Shown: positions 1 to 9,339, numbered from the stretch's first letter. The stretch: DNA of 64,000 nucleotides from Xanthobacteraceae bacterium (GCA_019635585.1 JAHBZE010000001.1:1736001-1800000); one strand, 5' to 3'. Notes: generated by a model not told the origin, from the letters alone. Made by a program: numbers and translations.

Positions 1-570
1 TCGGCGAACGACGACCACGACGGCATCAAGCGCGAGATCGAATGGTGCGAAGTGCCGCTGAAGGAAGACAAGCCGTTCTTCGGCATCTGCCTCGGCGCGC
101 AAATGCTGGCGAAGAAGCTCGGCGCCAAAGTGGATTTCCATGAAAAGGGCCTGACCGAGATCGGCTACTACCCGTTGCGCGCGACCGAGGAAGGCAGCGC
201 CATCCTCGACTGGCCGGATCACATGTATCAGTGGCATCGCGAAGGTTTCGCGCTGCCTTCGGGGGCGGTGAAACTCGCGGAAGGCGACACCTTCGAGAAT
301 CAGGCGTTCCGCTTCGGGCGCGCGGCGTTCGGCGTGCAATTCCACCCGGAGGTCACGCACCAGATGATGTGCCGCTGGACCACGATGGCTGCACACCGGC
401 TCGAGCTTCCCGGCGCGAAAACGCGGGCCGAGCATTTCGACGGACGCTATATGCACGATGCGAAAGTGCGCGCGTGGCTGGAGCGTTTCCTCGATCACTG
501 GACGGGATTGATGAATCTGCCGGGCGAAAATTCGCAAAATGCGAAAAGCCTCGCAAAACGCGAAAGCTGA
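1..570 (+). CDS. class I glutamine amidotransferase (5' partial)
   Basis: The reading frame is open from the first base, so the N-terminus lies outside the window. The visible 189 residues carry the class I glutamine amidotransferase fold. The nucleophile Cys is in the motif GICLGAQ (about residue 30 of the visible part), and the catalytic His-Glu pair is in QFHPEVT. The domain hydrolyses glutamine to deliver ammonia. It ends soon after the triad with no PP-ATPase (GuaA) or other synthetase domain, so it is either a stand-alone amidotransferase or one whose synthetase is a separate protein. The acceptor substrate cannot be told from this fragment. It converges on the transporter gene downstream. 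Confidence 0.85.
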   Translation, partial: SANDDHDGIKREIEWCEVPLKEDKPFFGICLGAQMLAKKLGAKVDFHEKGLTEIGYYPLRATEEGSAILDWPDHMYQWHREGFALPSGAVKLAEGDTFENQAFRFGRAAFGVQFHPEVTHQMMCRWTTMAAHRLELPGAKTRAEHFDGRYMHDAKVRAWLERFLDHWTGLMNLPGENSQNAKSLAKRES

Positions 571-734
571 CTACGTTCTCTCGCGTCAAATTTCCCAAGC
601 TATTGAATCGGCGGTGCGCGGCGCGCTGCATCTTGTGTGCGAACGGCGCCGAGAAAACTGGCAAAGGCGTTGCTCAAGGAATGCCGGCCGGCATCAGGTA
701 ATGCGTCGCCGGCGTCATCGTGTACCTACTAAAG

Positions 735-770
735 GGGACGGAAGCTAAGACCCCAGCTTCCGTCCCTCTC
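735..770. terminator. hairpin between convergent genes
   Basis: A perfect 12-bp stem (735-746 pairing with 755-766) with an 8-nt loop lies between the convergent amidotransferase and transporter genes. The following T-tract is weak on both strands, so it may terminate bidirectionally and only partly. Confidence 0.55.
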
Positions 771-1649
771 TCATTTCCGGCGTGCGGCATGCACCTGCTG
801 AAGCTGCACGATCGCTGCCGCCGACAGAATGGCAGCCGCGCCGCAGGCGCCGACAAGCGATAATCCCTCATGAAAGAACAGCCACGCGCCGAATGCGGCG
901 AACAGCGTTTCCGTCATGATGATGATCGCGGCTTCGGACGGCGAGGTCGCGCGTAAGGCGAAGGTAAGGATCGTGAAGCTCATCGCGGTCGAAAGCACGC
1001 CGACATAAAGAATATTCGACAAGGCTGCCCGCAGGCTGTCCGTGGTCACGGTTTCGAACAGCGCGGCGCCTGCGAGCGCGGTCACGGAGACCACGGAAAA
1101 CTGAACGACCGAGAAGAGCACCGACCGTCCCATGGGTGCCGCGACGCCGGCGATCACCATGTGAAGCGCCCAGAAGCAGGCGGAAAGCGCGACCAGAATA
1201 TCGCCGACGCCGAAAGTAGTGAGCGTGCCGCCGCCCAAAAGCCAGGTGCCGACAAAGGAAAGGCCGACTGCGAACCAGATCAGCGGTGCGACCGGTTTTC
1301 CGGTCAGCGCAAAACTGATGAAGGGCGTCGCCACGACATAAAGCGCGGTGAGGAAGGCCGTGTTCGTCACGGACGCCGTGACGAGGCCCGCCTGCTGCAA
1401 AACCGCGCCGGTGACGAAAGCGAGCCCGGCGAAGATGCCGGTTCTGAGATAAGCGCCGGTAACGGGAACGGTTGAACGCCGATGCTCTAGAAAAGCGAAC
1501 GGCGCGAGCACGAGGGTCGCAAGCAGCGCGCGCGAGCCGACGAAAGTGAAGGGACCGATGTGGTCCATCGCCGACTTCTGAAACAGGAAAGCGAATCCCC
1601 AGATCGCGGCGCAGGCGAAGAGCAGGAGATCGGCGCGGATGCGGGTCAT
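771..1649 (-). CDS. DMT-superfamily transporter (EamA family)
   Basis: A 292-residue hydrophobic protein with about ten predicted membrane segments in two homologous halves, as in EamA / drug-metabolite transporters of the inner membrane. The second half ends with the usual pattern of a helix with the motif SxAMSFTIL, a short loop, then two helices and a basic tail (HAARRK). Length matches the family (280-310). Family members export amino acids or other metabolites, but substrate cannot be predicted from sequence. It is a single gene immediately downstream (on its own strand) of the tRNA-Ala gene. Confidence 0.85.
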   Translation of the reverse strand: MTRIRADLLLFACAAIWGFAFLFQKSAMDHIGPFTFVGSRALLATLVLAPFAFLEHRRSTVPVTGAYLRTGIFAGLAFVTGAVLQQAGLVTASVTNTAFLTALYVVATPFISFALTGKPVAPLIWFAVGLSFVGTWLLGGGTLTTFGVGDILVALSACFWALHMVIAGVAAPMGRSVLFSVVQFSVVSVTALAGAALFETVTTDSLRAALSNILYVGVLSTAMSFTILTFALRATSPSEAAIIIMTETLFAAFGAWLFFHEGLSLVGACGAAAILSAAAIVQLQQVHAARRK

Positions 1650-1672
1650 GTCGGGGGATTATAAGGAACCGC

Positions 1673-1748
1673 TGGTGGAGCCGAGGGGAGTTGAACCCCT
1701 GACCTCTGCAGTGCGATTGCAGCGCTCTCCCAACTGAGCTACGGCCCC
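1673..1748 (-). tRNA. tRNA-Ala (anticodon CGC)
   Basis: The minus strand folds into a full cloverleaf. The acceptor stem GGGGCCG pairs with CGGCTCC and includes the G3:U70 wobble that identifies alanine tRNAs. The D-arm is GCTC...GAGC, the anticodon stem CTGCA/TGCAG encloses loop ATCGCAC (anticodon CGC, reading GCG), and the T-arm is AGGGG-TTCAACT-CCCCT. The discriminator A is followed by a genomically encoded CCA. No intron is present. Confidence 0.97.
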
Positions 1749-1881
1749 GGTCCGGCGAGGCGGCATCTAGGGCGGGCCTCCAAGGGGTGTCAAGAACCGC
1801 GTTAATCACACAGGGTTCCTGCGCCTTCCTTTCGGCCTCCGGCGCGGCTATCTAGGTGCCGGATTTCGAGGGACTGCCCGC

Positions 1882-2163
1882 ATGAACCCGTTTCTCTGGC
1901 TTCTGGACACCGTCATCACGCTTTACATCTGGGTGCTGATCGCATCCGCGGTGCTGTCCTGGCTCGTCGCCTTCAATGTGGTGAACCCTTATAACAACGT
2001 GGTCCGCGCGATTTCGGGAGCGCTCTACCAGCTCACAGAGCCGCTGCTGCGCCCGATTCGAAATATCCTGCCCAATCTCGGCGGCCTCGATATTTCGCCA
2101 GTCATCCTGATCCTGATTCTGATGTTCATCCGCCAGACGGTGTTCTGGCTGTTCACGCGGTGA
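1882..2163 (+). CDS. YggT family membrane protein
   Basis: A 93-residue inner-membrane protein with two hydrophobic segments (about 5-30 and 65-90). Between them is the family's conserved stretch, a [13 protein letters not shown]-like motif followed by [10 protein letters not shown]. Length and motif match YggT (CcdA/YlmG-like) proteins, linked in other bacteria to cell-envelope or division functions. The stop codon overlaps the GTG start of the next gene, so the two are probably translationally coupled. The pairing yggT-yggU is common in proteobacteria. Confidence 0.9.
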   Translation: MNPFLWLLDTVITLYIWVLIASAVLSWLVAFNVVNPYNNVVRAISGALYQLTEPLLRPIRNILPNLGGLDISPVILILILMFIRQTVFWLFTR

Positions 2164-2489
2164 TTTCGGCCGCGCGGCCTTGGCGCGCGGCTGCAGGCGG
2201 CGTTCTTCTGGATGTGCGCGTAACGCCGAAAAGCGGGCGCGATGCCGTCGAGGGCGTTGAATTGCTTTCGAGTGGGCAGCCGATTCTCAAGCTGCGCGTG
2301 CGGGCGCTGCCCACCGACGGCGAAGCCAACACAGCCGTCGTCGCGCTGCTCGCAAAAATCCTGAAACTTCCGAAGTCGGGTATCGCGCTTGAGCGCGGCG
2401 GCACATCGCGTGTTAAAACGCTGCGGCTTGCCGGAGATGCGAATGCGATCTCTGCGGCGCTGGAAAAAATAACGAAGGCGGAAACGTGA
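2160..2489 (+). CDS. DUF167 / YggU family protein
   Basis: A 109-residue soluble protein of the DUF167 (YggU) family. It has the characteristic [14 protein letters not shown] motif near the N-terminus, [15 protein letters not shown] in the middle and a [11 protein letters not shown] motif near the C-terminus. The molecular function of the family is not established. It starts with GTG overlapping the yggT stop and overlaps the folD start by 4 bp, so yggT-yggU-folD reads as one operon. Confidence 0.9.
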   Translation: MISAARPWRAAAGGVLLDVRVTPKSGRDAVEGVELLSSGQPILKLRVRALPTDGEANTAVVALLAKILKLPKSGIALERGGTSRVKTLRLAGDANAISAALEKITKAET

Positions 2490-3370
2490 GCGCGAAGATT
2501 CTCGACGGCAAGGCAATCGCAGACGAACTGCGCGCGAAGGTCGCGCAGGAAGCAGCGAAGATCTCCGCCAAGCTCGGGCGCAAGCCGGGGCTCGCCGCGG
2601 TACTGGTCGGCGAGGATCCGGCGAGCCAGACTTATGTAAAGAGCAAGGCAAAGGCCACGAACGAAGCCGGGATGATTTCGTTCGAGCATCGTCTTCCGGA
2701 AAACACTTCGGAAAAAGATCTGCTCGCGCTGGTCGCGCAACTGAATGCCGACGATGCGGTGGATGGCATTCTGGTGCAGTTGCCCTTGCCGAAGCAGATC
2801 GATACCGAGCGCGTGATCGAAGCGGTGGATCCTGCGAAAGATGTCGATGGATTCCATCCGATGAACGCAGGGAAGCTTGCGACCGGTCTGCCGTCGCTCG
2901 TGCCGGGAACGCCGATGGGCTGCATCGTCATGGCGAAGAAAGCGCATGCTTCGCTCGCCGGATTAGACGCGGTCGTCGTCGGGCGCTCGAACATCGTCGG
3001 CAAGCCGCTCGCGCAGTTGCTCATCGCAGAGAGTGCGACGGTGACGGTCGCGCATTCGAAAACGAAAAATCTTCAGGAAGTCTGCCGCCGCGCGGATTTG
3101 TTGTGCGTCGCGATCGGCAAGCCCGAGTTCGTCAAAGGCGACTGGATCAAGCCGGGCGCGACCGTGATCGATGTCGGCATCAATCGCGTGCCCGGCGCGG
3201 ATGGAAAGAACAAACTCGTCGGCGATGTCGCGTTCGACGAAGCGGTAAAAGTTGCGGGCTGGATCACGCCGGTGCCAGGCGGTGTCGGGCGCATGACCGT
3301 CGCGTGTCTGTTGGTGAATACGTTGCGCGCGGCGGCGGCGCGGGCGGGGTTAGAGGCGCCGAATCTCTGA
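2486..3370 (+). CDS. folD: bifunctional methylenetetrahydrofolate dehydrogenase / methenyltetrahydrofolate cyclohydrolase
   Basis: FolD, 294 residues. It interconverts 5,10-methylene-THF and 10-formyl-THF, using NADP+, in cytosolic one-carbon metabolism. Visible landmarks are the catalytic YVKSKAKA segment (Tyr and Lys, about 50-58), the [10 protein letters not shown] motif (about 92-101), [12 protein letters not shown] in the Rossmann domain, and the C-terminal [10 protein letters not shown] signature. The start is GTG, overlapping the yggU stop, with an [12 protein letters not shown]-terminus typical of the family. It is the last gene of the yggT-yggU-folD unit; a palindromic repeat follows. 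Confidence 0.97.
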   Translation: MSAKILDGKAIADELRAKVAQEAAKISAKLGRKPGLAAVLVGEDPASQTYVKSKAKATNEAGMISFEHRLPENTSEKDLLALVAQLNADDAVDGILVQLPLPKQIDTERVIEAVDPAKDVDGFHPMNAGKLATGLPSLVPGTPMGCIVMAKKAHASLAGLDAVVVGRSNIVGKPLAQLLIAESATVTVAHSKTKNLQEVCRRADLLCVAIGKPEFVKGDWIKPGATVIDVGINRVPGADGKNKLVGDVAFDEAVKVAGWITPVPGGVGRMTVACLLVNTLRAAAARAGLEAPNL

Positions 3371-3371
3371 C

Positions 3372-3468
3372 GTTGTTCCCGCGAAAGCGGGAACCCATAA
3401 TCCCTGTGCTCAAATTTAAAGTTGGTGGTTATGGATCCCGGCTCTCGCTTTGCTCGGCCGGGATGACG
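3372..3468. repeat. rhizobial-type palindromic intergenic repeat
   Basis: A compound palindrome lies between convergent folD and the GNAT gene. The left hairpin is GTTCCCGC-gaaa-GCGGGAAC (3375-3394). The right hairpin has arms ATCCCGGC / GCCGGGAT (3435-3442 and 3457-3464). The outer short arms CCATAA / TTATGG (3395-3400 and 3429-3434) pair across the centre. Read in frame, it gives the peptide signature RHPGRAKREPGS, familiar from spurious translations of Bradyrhizobium-type dispersed repeats. It may also act as a bidirectional terminator. Confidence 0.8.
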
Positions 3469-3476
3469 ATAGAGTG

Positions 3477-3986
3477 TTACCGCGCCCAGCCGAAGGCGAC
3501 TTTGTCGAGTACCTTGGAGCCGAAGCGTTCGGTGGAGCGCGCAATCGGCTTGCCGCCGAGCGAGCGATAGAAATTCATCGCCGGTTCGTTGTCCGAGAGC
3601 GCCCACACCACGAGACTCGACTGGCCGGACTGGATCAGATCGCGCTTGGCGGTGGTGAAGAGGCGGCTGCCGAAACCGAGGCCCTGATATTCGGGCTTCA
3701 GGTACAGTTCATAGACCTCGCCCGTGTAGGGCAGGCTCTTTGCACGGTTGCGGCCGTAGTTCGCGTAGCCCGCGACCTCGTCGCCGAAATTCAGGAGAAT
3801 TACGCGAGAACCGCGCCGAATCGCCGCATCCCACCAGGTCGGCCCGCGGCGCTGCACGAGCTTCTCTAGTTCCGGGCCCGGAATGATCCCACGATAGGCG
3901 GCACTCCAGGCTTCGTCGTGCGTTTCCGCCAGCGCTACCGCATCTTCGGAGCGCGCGCGGCGGAGTTCGATCAGGACCGTGCTCAT
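3477..3986 (-). CDS. GNAT family N-acetyltransferase
   Basis: A 169-residue GNAT acetyltransferase, using acetyl-CoA to acetylate an amino group of an unknown substrate. The core motif A is visible as YELYLKPEYQGLGFGSRLF (about 95-113), followed by a C-terminal NEPAMNFYRSLGGK motif typical of GNAT motif B. I chose the ATG at 3986 (MSTVLIELRRA) because the family homology begins there; an upstream ATG at 4022 would add 12 residues without domain support. A CtrA-like box lies 45-60 bp upstream of this start. Confidence 0.85.
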   Translation of the reverse strand: MSTVLIELRRARSEDAVALAETHDEAWSAAYRGIIPGPELEKLVQRRGPTWWDAAIRRGSRVILLNFGDEVAGYANYGRNRAKSLPYTGEVYELYLKPEYQGLGFGSRLFTTAKRDLIQSGQSSLVVWALSDNEPAMNFYRSLGGKPIARSTERFGSKVLDKVAFGWAR

Positions 3987-4030
3987 GGGCCTAATCGAAA
4001 CAGGGTGGGGCCGCCGTTTCAAGCGTTTCG

Positions 4031-4046
4031 TTAATGAGCGGTTAAC
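4031..4046. promoter_or_regulatory. CtrA-type binding box (TTAA-N7-TTAAC)
   Basis: The plus strand reads TTAA (4031-4034), seven bases, then TTAAC (4042-4046), a perfect match to the alphaproteobacterial CtrA consensus TTAA-N7-TTAA. It sits upstream of the minus-strand GNAT gene (start 3986) and beyond the 3' end of typA. Control of the GNAT gene by CtrA is inference. Confidence 0.5.
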
Positions 4047-4105
4047 TTATCCGGTAAAGCGCGGCGGATCGGCCACACTTTTCCGGCCGCCTGTCCCAAA
4101 ATGAA

Positions 4106-5935
4106 TCAGGCGGCGTTCTCGGCCTCGCGCTTGCGCTCCTCACGCTTGCGGTCGTTCGGATCGAGCATGACCTTGCGGAGCCGGATCGACTTCGGCGTGA
4201 TCTCGACCAGTTCGTCCTCGCCGATATAGGCGAGCGCTTTTTCCAGAGTCATTCTAATAGGCGGCGTGAGGCGCACCGCTTCGTCCTTCGACTGCGTGCG
4301 GATGTTGGTGAGCTTCTTGCCCTTCAACACATTCACTTCGAGATCGTTGTCGCGCGTGTGCTCGCCGACGATCATGCCGCGATACACTTTCCAGCCCGGC
4401 TCGATCATCATCGGTCCGCGGTCTTCGAGATTCCACAGCGCGTAAGCGACCGCTTCGCCCTGATCGTTGGAAATCAAGACACCGTTCCGGCGGCCCGGAA
4501 TGTCGCCCTTGTAGGGCGCGTAGGAATGGAAGATGCGGTTCAGGACGGCCGTGCCGCGCGTGTCGGTGAGTAGTTCGTTCTGATAGCCGAGCAGGCCACG
4601 CGTCGGCACGTGGAAGACGAGGCGCAAACGATTGCCGCCCGACGGACGCATATCCATCATCTCGCCGCGGCGCTCGGACAATTTCTGCACGACGATGCCG
4701 GAGTGTTCCTCATCGACGTCGATCACGACTTCCTCGATCGGCTCCATCATTTCGCCGGTCGCTTCGTCTTTCGAGAGCACGACCTTGGGGCGCGCGACGG
4801 AAAGCTCGAAGCCTTCGCGGCGCATGGTCTCGATGAGAATGCCGAGCTGCAATTCGCCGCGGCCCGCGACTTCGTAGGAGTCCTTGCCAGCGCTTTCGGA
4901 AATCTTCAGCGCGATGTTGCCTTCGGCTTCGCGGAACAGGCGGTCGCGGATCATGCGGCTCGTCACCTTGTCGCCTTCAGTGCCCGCGAGCGGGGAGTCG
5001 TTCACGCGGAAGGTCATCGCGAGCGTCGGCGGATCGATCGGCTGCGCCGGGATCGGTGTCGTAATGTCGGGATGACAGATGGTGTCGGCGACGTTGGCCT
5101 CGGTGAGGCCCGCGATCGCGACGATGTCGCCTGCACTTGCTTCCTCGACCGGCTGACGCTCGAGGCCGCGGAAGGCGAGCACTTTCGTAATGCGGCCGTT
5201 TTCGAGCACCTTGCCGTCGCGCGAGAGCACCTTCACGCTCTGGTTCGGCTTCACCGAGCCCGAGGTGATGCGGCCGGTGAGAATGCGGCCGAGATACGGG
5301 TTCGCTTCGAGAATCGTCGCGAGCATCCTGAATTCGCCGGGCTCGACGGTCGGCGCGGGCACATGCTTCACGACGAGATCGAACAGCGGCTTCATCGAAT
5401 CTTTCGGGCCGTCGAGCGAAGGCGCCATCCAGCCTTCCTTCGCCGAGCCGTAGAGGATCGGGAAGTCGAGCTGCTCTTCGGTCGCGTCGAGCGCCGCGAA
5501 CAGATCAAAAACTTCGCCCGCGACTACGTTGGCGCGGGCATCCGGGCGATCGACCTTGTTGATGGCGACGATGGGCTTCAGCCCCATCTTGAGCGCTTTG
5601 GACACCACGAACTTGGTCTGGGGTAGCGGACCTTCGGCGGCGTCGACCAGCACGATCACGCCATCGACCATATTCAGAATGCGTTCGACCTCGCCGCCGA
5701 AATCGGCGTGACCCGGCGTATCGACGACGTTGATGCGGATGTCGTTCCAGAGGATCGAGGTTGCTTTGGCGAGAATCGTAATGCCGCGCTCGCGCTCGAG
5801 GTCATTTGAGTCCATCGCGCGCTCGGTGACTTTCTCGTTGGCGCGGAACGTGCCCGCCTGTTGCAACAGGCGGTCGACCAGAGTCGTTTTGCCATGGTCG
5901 ACGTGCGCGATGATCGCGATGTTACGAAGATGCAT
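4106..5935 (-). CDS. typA: GTP-binding protein TypA/BipA
   Basis: TypA/BipA, a ribosome-associated translational GTPase of 609 residues, involved in ribosome assembly and stress or cold growth. The N-terminal GTPase motifs are G1 AHVDHGKTT (about 10-18), G3 DTPGH and G4 NKVDRPDA. EF-G-like domains and the BipA-specific C-terminal domain follow, with RLRKVMLDPNDRKREERKRE at the end. The start at 5935 (MHLRNIAII) is the family start; the frame stays open 53 codons upstream but those residues (Arg/Pro/Gly-rich) do not match the family. Single transcription unit. Confidence 0.96.
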   Translation of the reverse strand: MHLRNIAIIAHVDHGKTTLVDRLLQQAGTFRANEKVTERAMDSNDLERERGITILAKATSILWNDIRINVVDTPGHADFGGEVERILNMVDGVIVLVDAAEGPLPQTKFVVSKALKMGLKPIVAINKVDRPDARANVVAGEVFDLFAALDATEEQLDFPILYGSAKEGWMAPSLDGPKDSMKPLFDLVVKHVPAPTVEPGEFRMLATILEANPYLGRILTGRITSGSVKPNQSVKVLSRDGKVLENGRITKVLAFRGLERQPVEEASAGDIVAIAGLTEANVADTICHPDITTPIPAQPIDPPTLAMTFRVNDSPLAGTEGDKVTSRMIRDRLFREAEGNIALKISESAGKDSYEVAGRGELQLGILIETMRREGFELSVARPKVVLSKDEATGEMMEPIEEVVIDVDEEHSGIVVQKLSERRGEMMDMRPSGGNRLRLVFHVPTRGLLGYQNELLTDTRGTAVLNRIFHSYAPYKGDIPGRRNGVLISNDQGEAVAYALWNLEDRGPMMIEPGWKVYRGMIVGEHTRDNDLEVNVLKGKKLTNIRTQSKDEAVRLTPPIRMTLEKALAYIGEDELVEITPKSIRLRKVMLDPNDRKREERKREAENAA

Positions 5936-6041
5936 AATGTCGGGTCCGGAAATGCTTCGCGGGCCCAAATGGCCCGCGGATTCGCGCGTCGTATATAGGG
6001 GCGGCCTGCCGCTTGGCAACCTTGGCCGATGGCCGAGGCCG

Positions 6042-7157
6042 TTAACCCAGGCGCCGCCGCCAGGGTCCTTCATAATCCTTGGGCCGGGCGGCACGGACCA
6101 TCATCATCTCGCCGAGGTTTTCGGCGGTGAGCAGCCCGACCAGACGGTCGGAACTGTCGGTCGCGCCGATCGCCGGGGCCCGGCTTTCCTGCAAAAGCTT
6201 GATTGCGCTTTCGAGCGTCGTGCGGGCCGAGACGGTGGGAACCTCACCGGTGGTCGCCTCCAGCACCGGGCATTGCGGGCCTTTTTCTTTCAGCGCCTTG
6301 ATCATGGCGTCGCGGGTCAGCACGCCGCGCAGTTTCCCCGCGCCATCGACGATCGGAAACTCTTTCTGGGTCGTCTGGATCAGGGCGTTCGCCGCTTCAT
6401 CCACGGTCGATTGGGTGTGGAGCGAACGGAACTGCGTGATCATCGCGTCGGAGACAAGCGCCCCGCGCGAGACGTCGCGAAGCTGCGCGTGCCCGGCTTC
6501 GGCGGAAGCGGCAAGGAACACGAAGATCGCGATCACGATCAGCATCGGATTGCCGAAGATGCCGAGGATGCCGAAGAACACCGCAAACGCCTGTCCGACC
6601 ATGGCGGCAAGCTCGGTCGCACGGCCGAAGGAATAACGCGTGGCGAGCAGCGCGCGCAGTACGCGGCCGCCGTCCATCGGGAAGGCGGGAATGAGATTGA
6701 ACAGCACCAGAAATATGTTCGCGCCGGCGAGTTTCACGATCATCGAAGTCGCGGGATCTTCGATTTTGGTCAGCGCCTGTACGTCCATGTTCTGAGCGCC
6801 GAGATAAACGATCAGCACACCCGCGATCACGACGTTCACGAGCGGTCCCGCGATCGCGACGATGAATTCCTGATACGGCTTTTCCGGAATGCGTTCGAGC
6901 GAGGCAATGCCGCCGAAGGGCCAGAGTGTGATGTCCGGCGTCTTCACACCGAAGTAGCGCGCGGCGAAGACATGACCGAATTCATGGAGCAGCACGCAGA
7001 GAAGCAGGAGCGAGATGAAGATCACGCCTTCCCACGCGGCGTCGGTGCCGCCCTGCCGGTAATACGAATACCAAATCCAGACGAGAAACAGCAGGAGCGT
7101 GACGTGGATGCGGACGGCGGTGCCGGCAACGCGGGCGACGGTCAGCGACCAGAGCAT
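6042..7157 (-). CDS. site-2 protease family protein (M50) with CBS pair
   Basis: A 371-residue intramembrane zinc metalloprotease of the M50 (S2P / SpoIVFB-like) family. Several membrane segments fill residues 15-225. The zinc motif HEFGH is at 58-62, and the second zinc/active-site motif NLIPAFPMDGGRVLRA is near 157-172. Two CBS domains follow (about 235-355: VSDAMITQFRSL and VLEATTGEVPTV regions), which usually sense adenine nucleotides. The substrate is unknown; such S2P-CBS proteins are common next to housekeeping genes in this order. It lies between typA and a small membrane protein, all on the minus strand. Confidence 0.92.
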   Translation of the reverse strand: MLWSLTVARVAGTAVRIHVTLLLFLVWIWYSYYRQGGTDAAWEGVIFISLLLLCVLLHEFGHVFAARYFGVKTPDITLWPFGGIASLERIPEKPYQEFIVAIAGPLVNVVIAGVLIVYLGAQNMDVQALTKIEDPATSMIVKLAGANIFLVLFNLIPAFPMDGGRVLRALLATRYSFGRATELAAMVGQAFAVFFGILGIFGNPMLIVIAIFVFLAASAEAGHAQLRDVSRGALVSDAMITQFRSLHTQSTVDEAANALIQTTQKEFPIVDGAGKLRGVLTRDAMIKALKEKGPQCPVLEATTGEVPTVSARTTLESAIKLLQESRAPAIGATDSSDRLVGLLTAENLGEMMMVRAARPKDYEGPWRRRLG

Positions 7158-7214
7158 GGCGGATTTCCTCGTGAGGATCTCCGCCTAAGATAGGGCGTCC
7201 GGCGCTTCGCGCAA

Positions 7215-7430
7215 TCAGCCCGCGATCTTGCGGCCGAGCTTGTAGACGCCGAAGCCGATCGCAAAACCGAGCGCGATCATCAGCAGCAGGATCGAGCGGC
7301 CTTCCCAGCCGCCGGTCTCCTGCGCGTTCCAATAGGCGCCCGCAAGGATGATGCCCGGAATGGAAAGTGCGAGGCCGAGCAGAATCCCGAAGATCGCGAC
7401 CAGAAACCCTATGATCCGGCGCGGGGTCAT
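7215..7430 (-). CDS. small two-helix membrane protein, unknown function
   Basis: A 71-residue protein with two hydrophobic segments (about 6-32 and 46-65) separated by a polar loop with [12 protein letters not shown] and ending in a basic tail KLGRKIAG. I do not recognise the family. Its ATG overlaps the argG stop codon by 4 bp (ATGA), which suggests translational coupling with argG. The overlap and the clean two-helix pattern support a real gene. Confidence 0.7.
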   Translation of the reverse strand: MTPRRIIGFLVAIFGILLGLALSIPGIILAGAYWNAQETGGWEGRSILLLMIALGFAIGFGVYKLGRKIAG

Positions 7431-8656
7431 TTATTTTTTTTGTTGCGGCTGGCGAGCGTGCGCAGGCGAAGCGCGTTCAGCTTGATGAAGCCTTCGGCGT
7501 CCTTCTGGTCGTAGGCGCCCTTGTCGTCCTCGAAGGTGACTAGCGTCGAGGAATAGAGCGACTTCGGCGAGGCACGGCCCGCCATCAACACGTTACCCTT
7601 ATAAAGCTTCAGCGTGACTTCGCCTTCGACATGCTCCTGGCTCTTGTCGATGAGCGCCTGCAACATCTCGCGTTCGGGCGAGAACCAGAAACCGTTATAG
7701 ATCAGCTCCGCGTAGCGCGGCATGATCTCGTCTTTCAGATGCGCGGCACCCCGGTCGAGCGTGATCGATTCGATCGCGCGATGTGCTGCGAGCAAAATCG
7801 TGCCGCCCGGCGTTTCGTAAACGCCGCGCGACTTCATGCCGACGAAGCGGTTTTCGACGAGATCGAGACGGCCGATGCCGTTGTCGTGACCGAGTTCGTT
7901 GAGCTTCGTGAGCAGCGAAGCGGGCGAGAGCTTCTTGCCGTCGATGGAAACCGCGTCGCCTTTCTCGAATCCGATCTTCACCGTGGTCGGCTTATCCGGC
8001 GCGTCCATCGGCGAGATCGTGCGCTGAAAGACGATGTTCGGCGCTTCGACGTTCGGGTCTTCCAAGACCTTGCCTTCGGACGACGAGTGCAAAAGGTTAG
8101 CGTCGACCGAGAAGGGCGCTTCGCCCTCCTTGTCCTTGGTGATCTGGATCTGGTGATTGCGCGCAAAGGTGAGCAATTCCTCGCGGCCCTTGAATTCCCA
8201 CTCGCGCCACGGCGCGATGATCTTGATGCCGGGTTCGAGCGCGTAATAACCGAGCTCGAAGCGCACCTGATCGTTGCCTTTGCCGGTCGCGCCGTGAGAC
8301 ACGGCATCCGCGCCGGTCTTGCGCGCAATTTCGATCTGCTTCTTCGCGATCAGCGGACGCGCGATCGACGTGCCGAGAAGATAAAGTCCTTCGTACTGTG
8401 CGTTCGCGCGGAACATCGGGAAGACGTAATCGCGCACGAATTCTTCGCGCACGTCCTCGATGAAGATGTTTTCTTCCTTGATTCCGGCGCGCAGCGCCTT
8501 CTCGCGCGCGGGCGCGAGCTCGCCGCCCTGGCCGAGATCGGCGGTAAAGGTCACGACCTCGCAGTTATAGGTGGTCTGCAGCCACTTCAGGATGATCGAG
8601 GTGTCGAGGCCGCCGGAATAGGCGAGCACCACCTTCTTGATTTCTTTGGCCATCAA
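7427..8656 (-). CDS. argG: argininosuccinate synthase
   Basis: ArgG, 409 residues. It condenses citrulline with aspartate using ATP, the penultimate step of arginine biosynthesis, in the cytosol. The PP-loop ATP-binding motif AYSGGLDTS is at about 12-20. [14 protein letters not shown] and [15 protein letters not shown] (citrulline/aspartate binding) follow, and [19 protein letters not shown] is near the C-terminal third. Length matches the bacterial enzyme. Two adjacent ATGs (MMAK) are possible starts. It is divergent from the isomerase gene at 8746. Confidence 0.97.
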   Translation of the reverse strand: MMAKEIKKVVLAYSGGLDTSIILKWLQTTYNCEVVTFTADLGQGGELAPAREKALRAGIKEENIFIEDVREEFVRDYVFPMFRANAQYEGLYLLGTSIARPLIAKKQIEIARKTGADAVSHGATGKGNDQVRFELGYYALEPGIKIIAPWREWEFKGREELLTFARNHQIQITKDKEGEAPFSVDANLLHSSSEGKVLEDPNVEAPNIVFQRTISPMDAPDKPTTVKIGFEKGDAVSIDGKKLSPASLLTKLNELGHDNGIGRLDLVENRFVGMKSRGVYETPGGTILLAAHRAIESITLDRGAAHLKDEIMPRYAELIYNGFWFSPEREMLQALIDKSQEHVEGEVTLKLYKGNVLMAGRASPKSLYSSTLVTFEDDKGAYDQKDAEGFIKLNALRLRTLASRNKKNK

Positions 8657-8745
8657 CCGCGCCCCGTTTGGAATTTCGGGAGTTATAGGCGGCTTATTGC
8701 CGTTCGCAAGCCGCGCTATTCTTCGCGGGAATCAGGCGCTCCGCG

Positions 8746-9339
8746 ATGGCCAAAATCGACTTCTTCTACGAATTCGCCTCGACCTATTCCTATCCGGCCG
8801 CGATGCGGATCGACGACCTCGCGCTCGACTTCGACATCGAGGTGAACTGGCGGCCGTTTCTGCTCGGACCGATCTTCAAGGCGCAGGGCTGGGACACCTC
8901 GCCCTTCAACATCTATCCGGAGAAGGGCCGTTATATGCGCCGCGATCTGGAGCGGGTCTGCGATACGCTGGGGTTACCGTCCTTCAAAATGCCGAAGACC
9001 TTTCCGGCGCATTCGCTGTTGCCCGCGCGGGTCGCGCTTTGTTTCTCCGGCGAGATGCGGGCGGCGTTCTCGCGCGCGGTCTATGACGCGGAGTTCGCGC
9101 ATGGCGCGGATATTTCCGACACCAAGGTCATCGAAAAAATCCTCAAAGGTCTCGGCGAGACGCCCGCGAAAATTTTCGAGAAGGTGAATACGCAAGCGAT
9201 CAAGGATGCGCTGCGCGTGGAAACGGAGGCCGCGCAGAAAAACCGAATCTTCGGCGCACCTGCGTTTGTCACCGAAGACGGGGAATTGTTCTGGGGCAAC
9301 GACCGGCTGGAAGCGGCGCTGGAGTGGGCCGCGCGTTAG
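8746..9339 (+). CDS. 2-hydroxychromene-2-carboxylate isomerase family protein (DsbA/GST-kappa fold)
   Basis: A 197-residue thioredoxin-fold protein of the HCCA isomerase / GST-kappa family. The N-terminus has FFYEFASTYSYPAA (the Ser-containing glutathione site), WRPFLLGPIFK follows, and the C-terminus has a cis-Pro loop GAPAFVTEDGELFWGNDRLE. The start ATG at 8746 fits the family start (MAKIDFFYEFAS). Family members act in naphthalene-type catabolism or as glutathione-dependent isomerases; the substrate here is unknown. It converges on, and overlaps by 4 bp, the membrane protein gene at 9336. Confidence 0.85.
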   Translation: MAKIDFFYEFASTYSYPAAMRIDDLALDFDIEVNWRPFLLGPIFKAQGWDTSPFNIYPEKGRYMRRDLERVCDTLGLPSFKMPKTFPAHSLLPARVALCFSGEMRAAFSRAVYDAEFAHGADISDTKVIEKILKGLGETPAKIFEKVNTQAIKDALRVETEAAQKNRIFGAPAFVTEDGELFWGNDRLEAALEWAAR

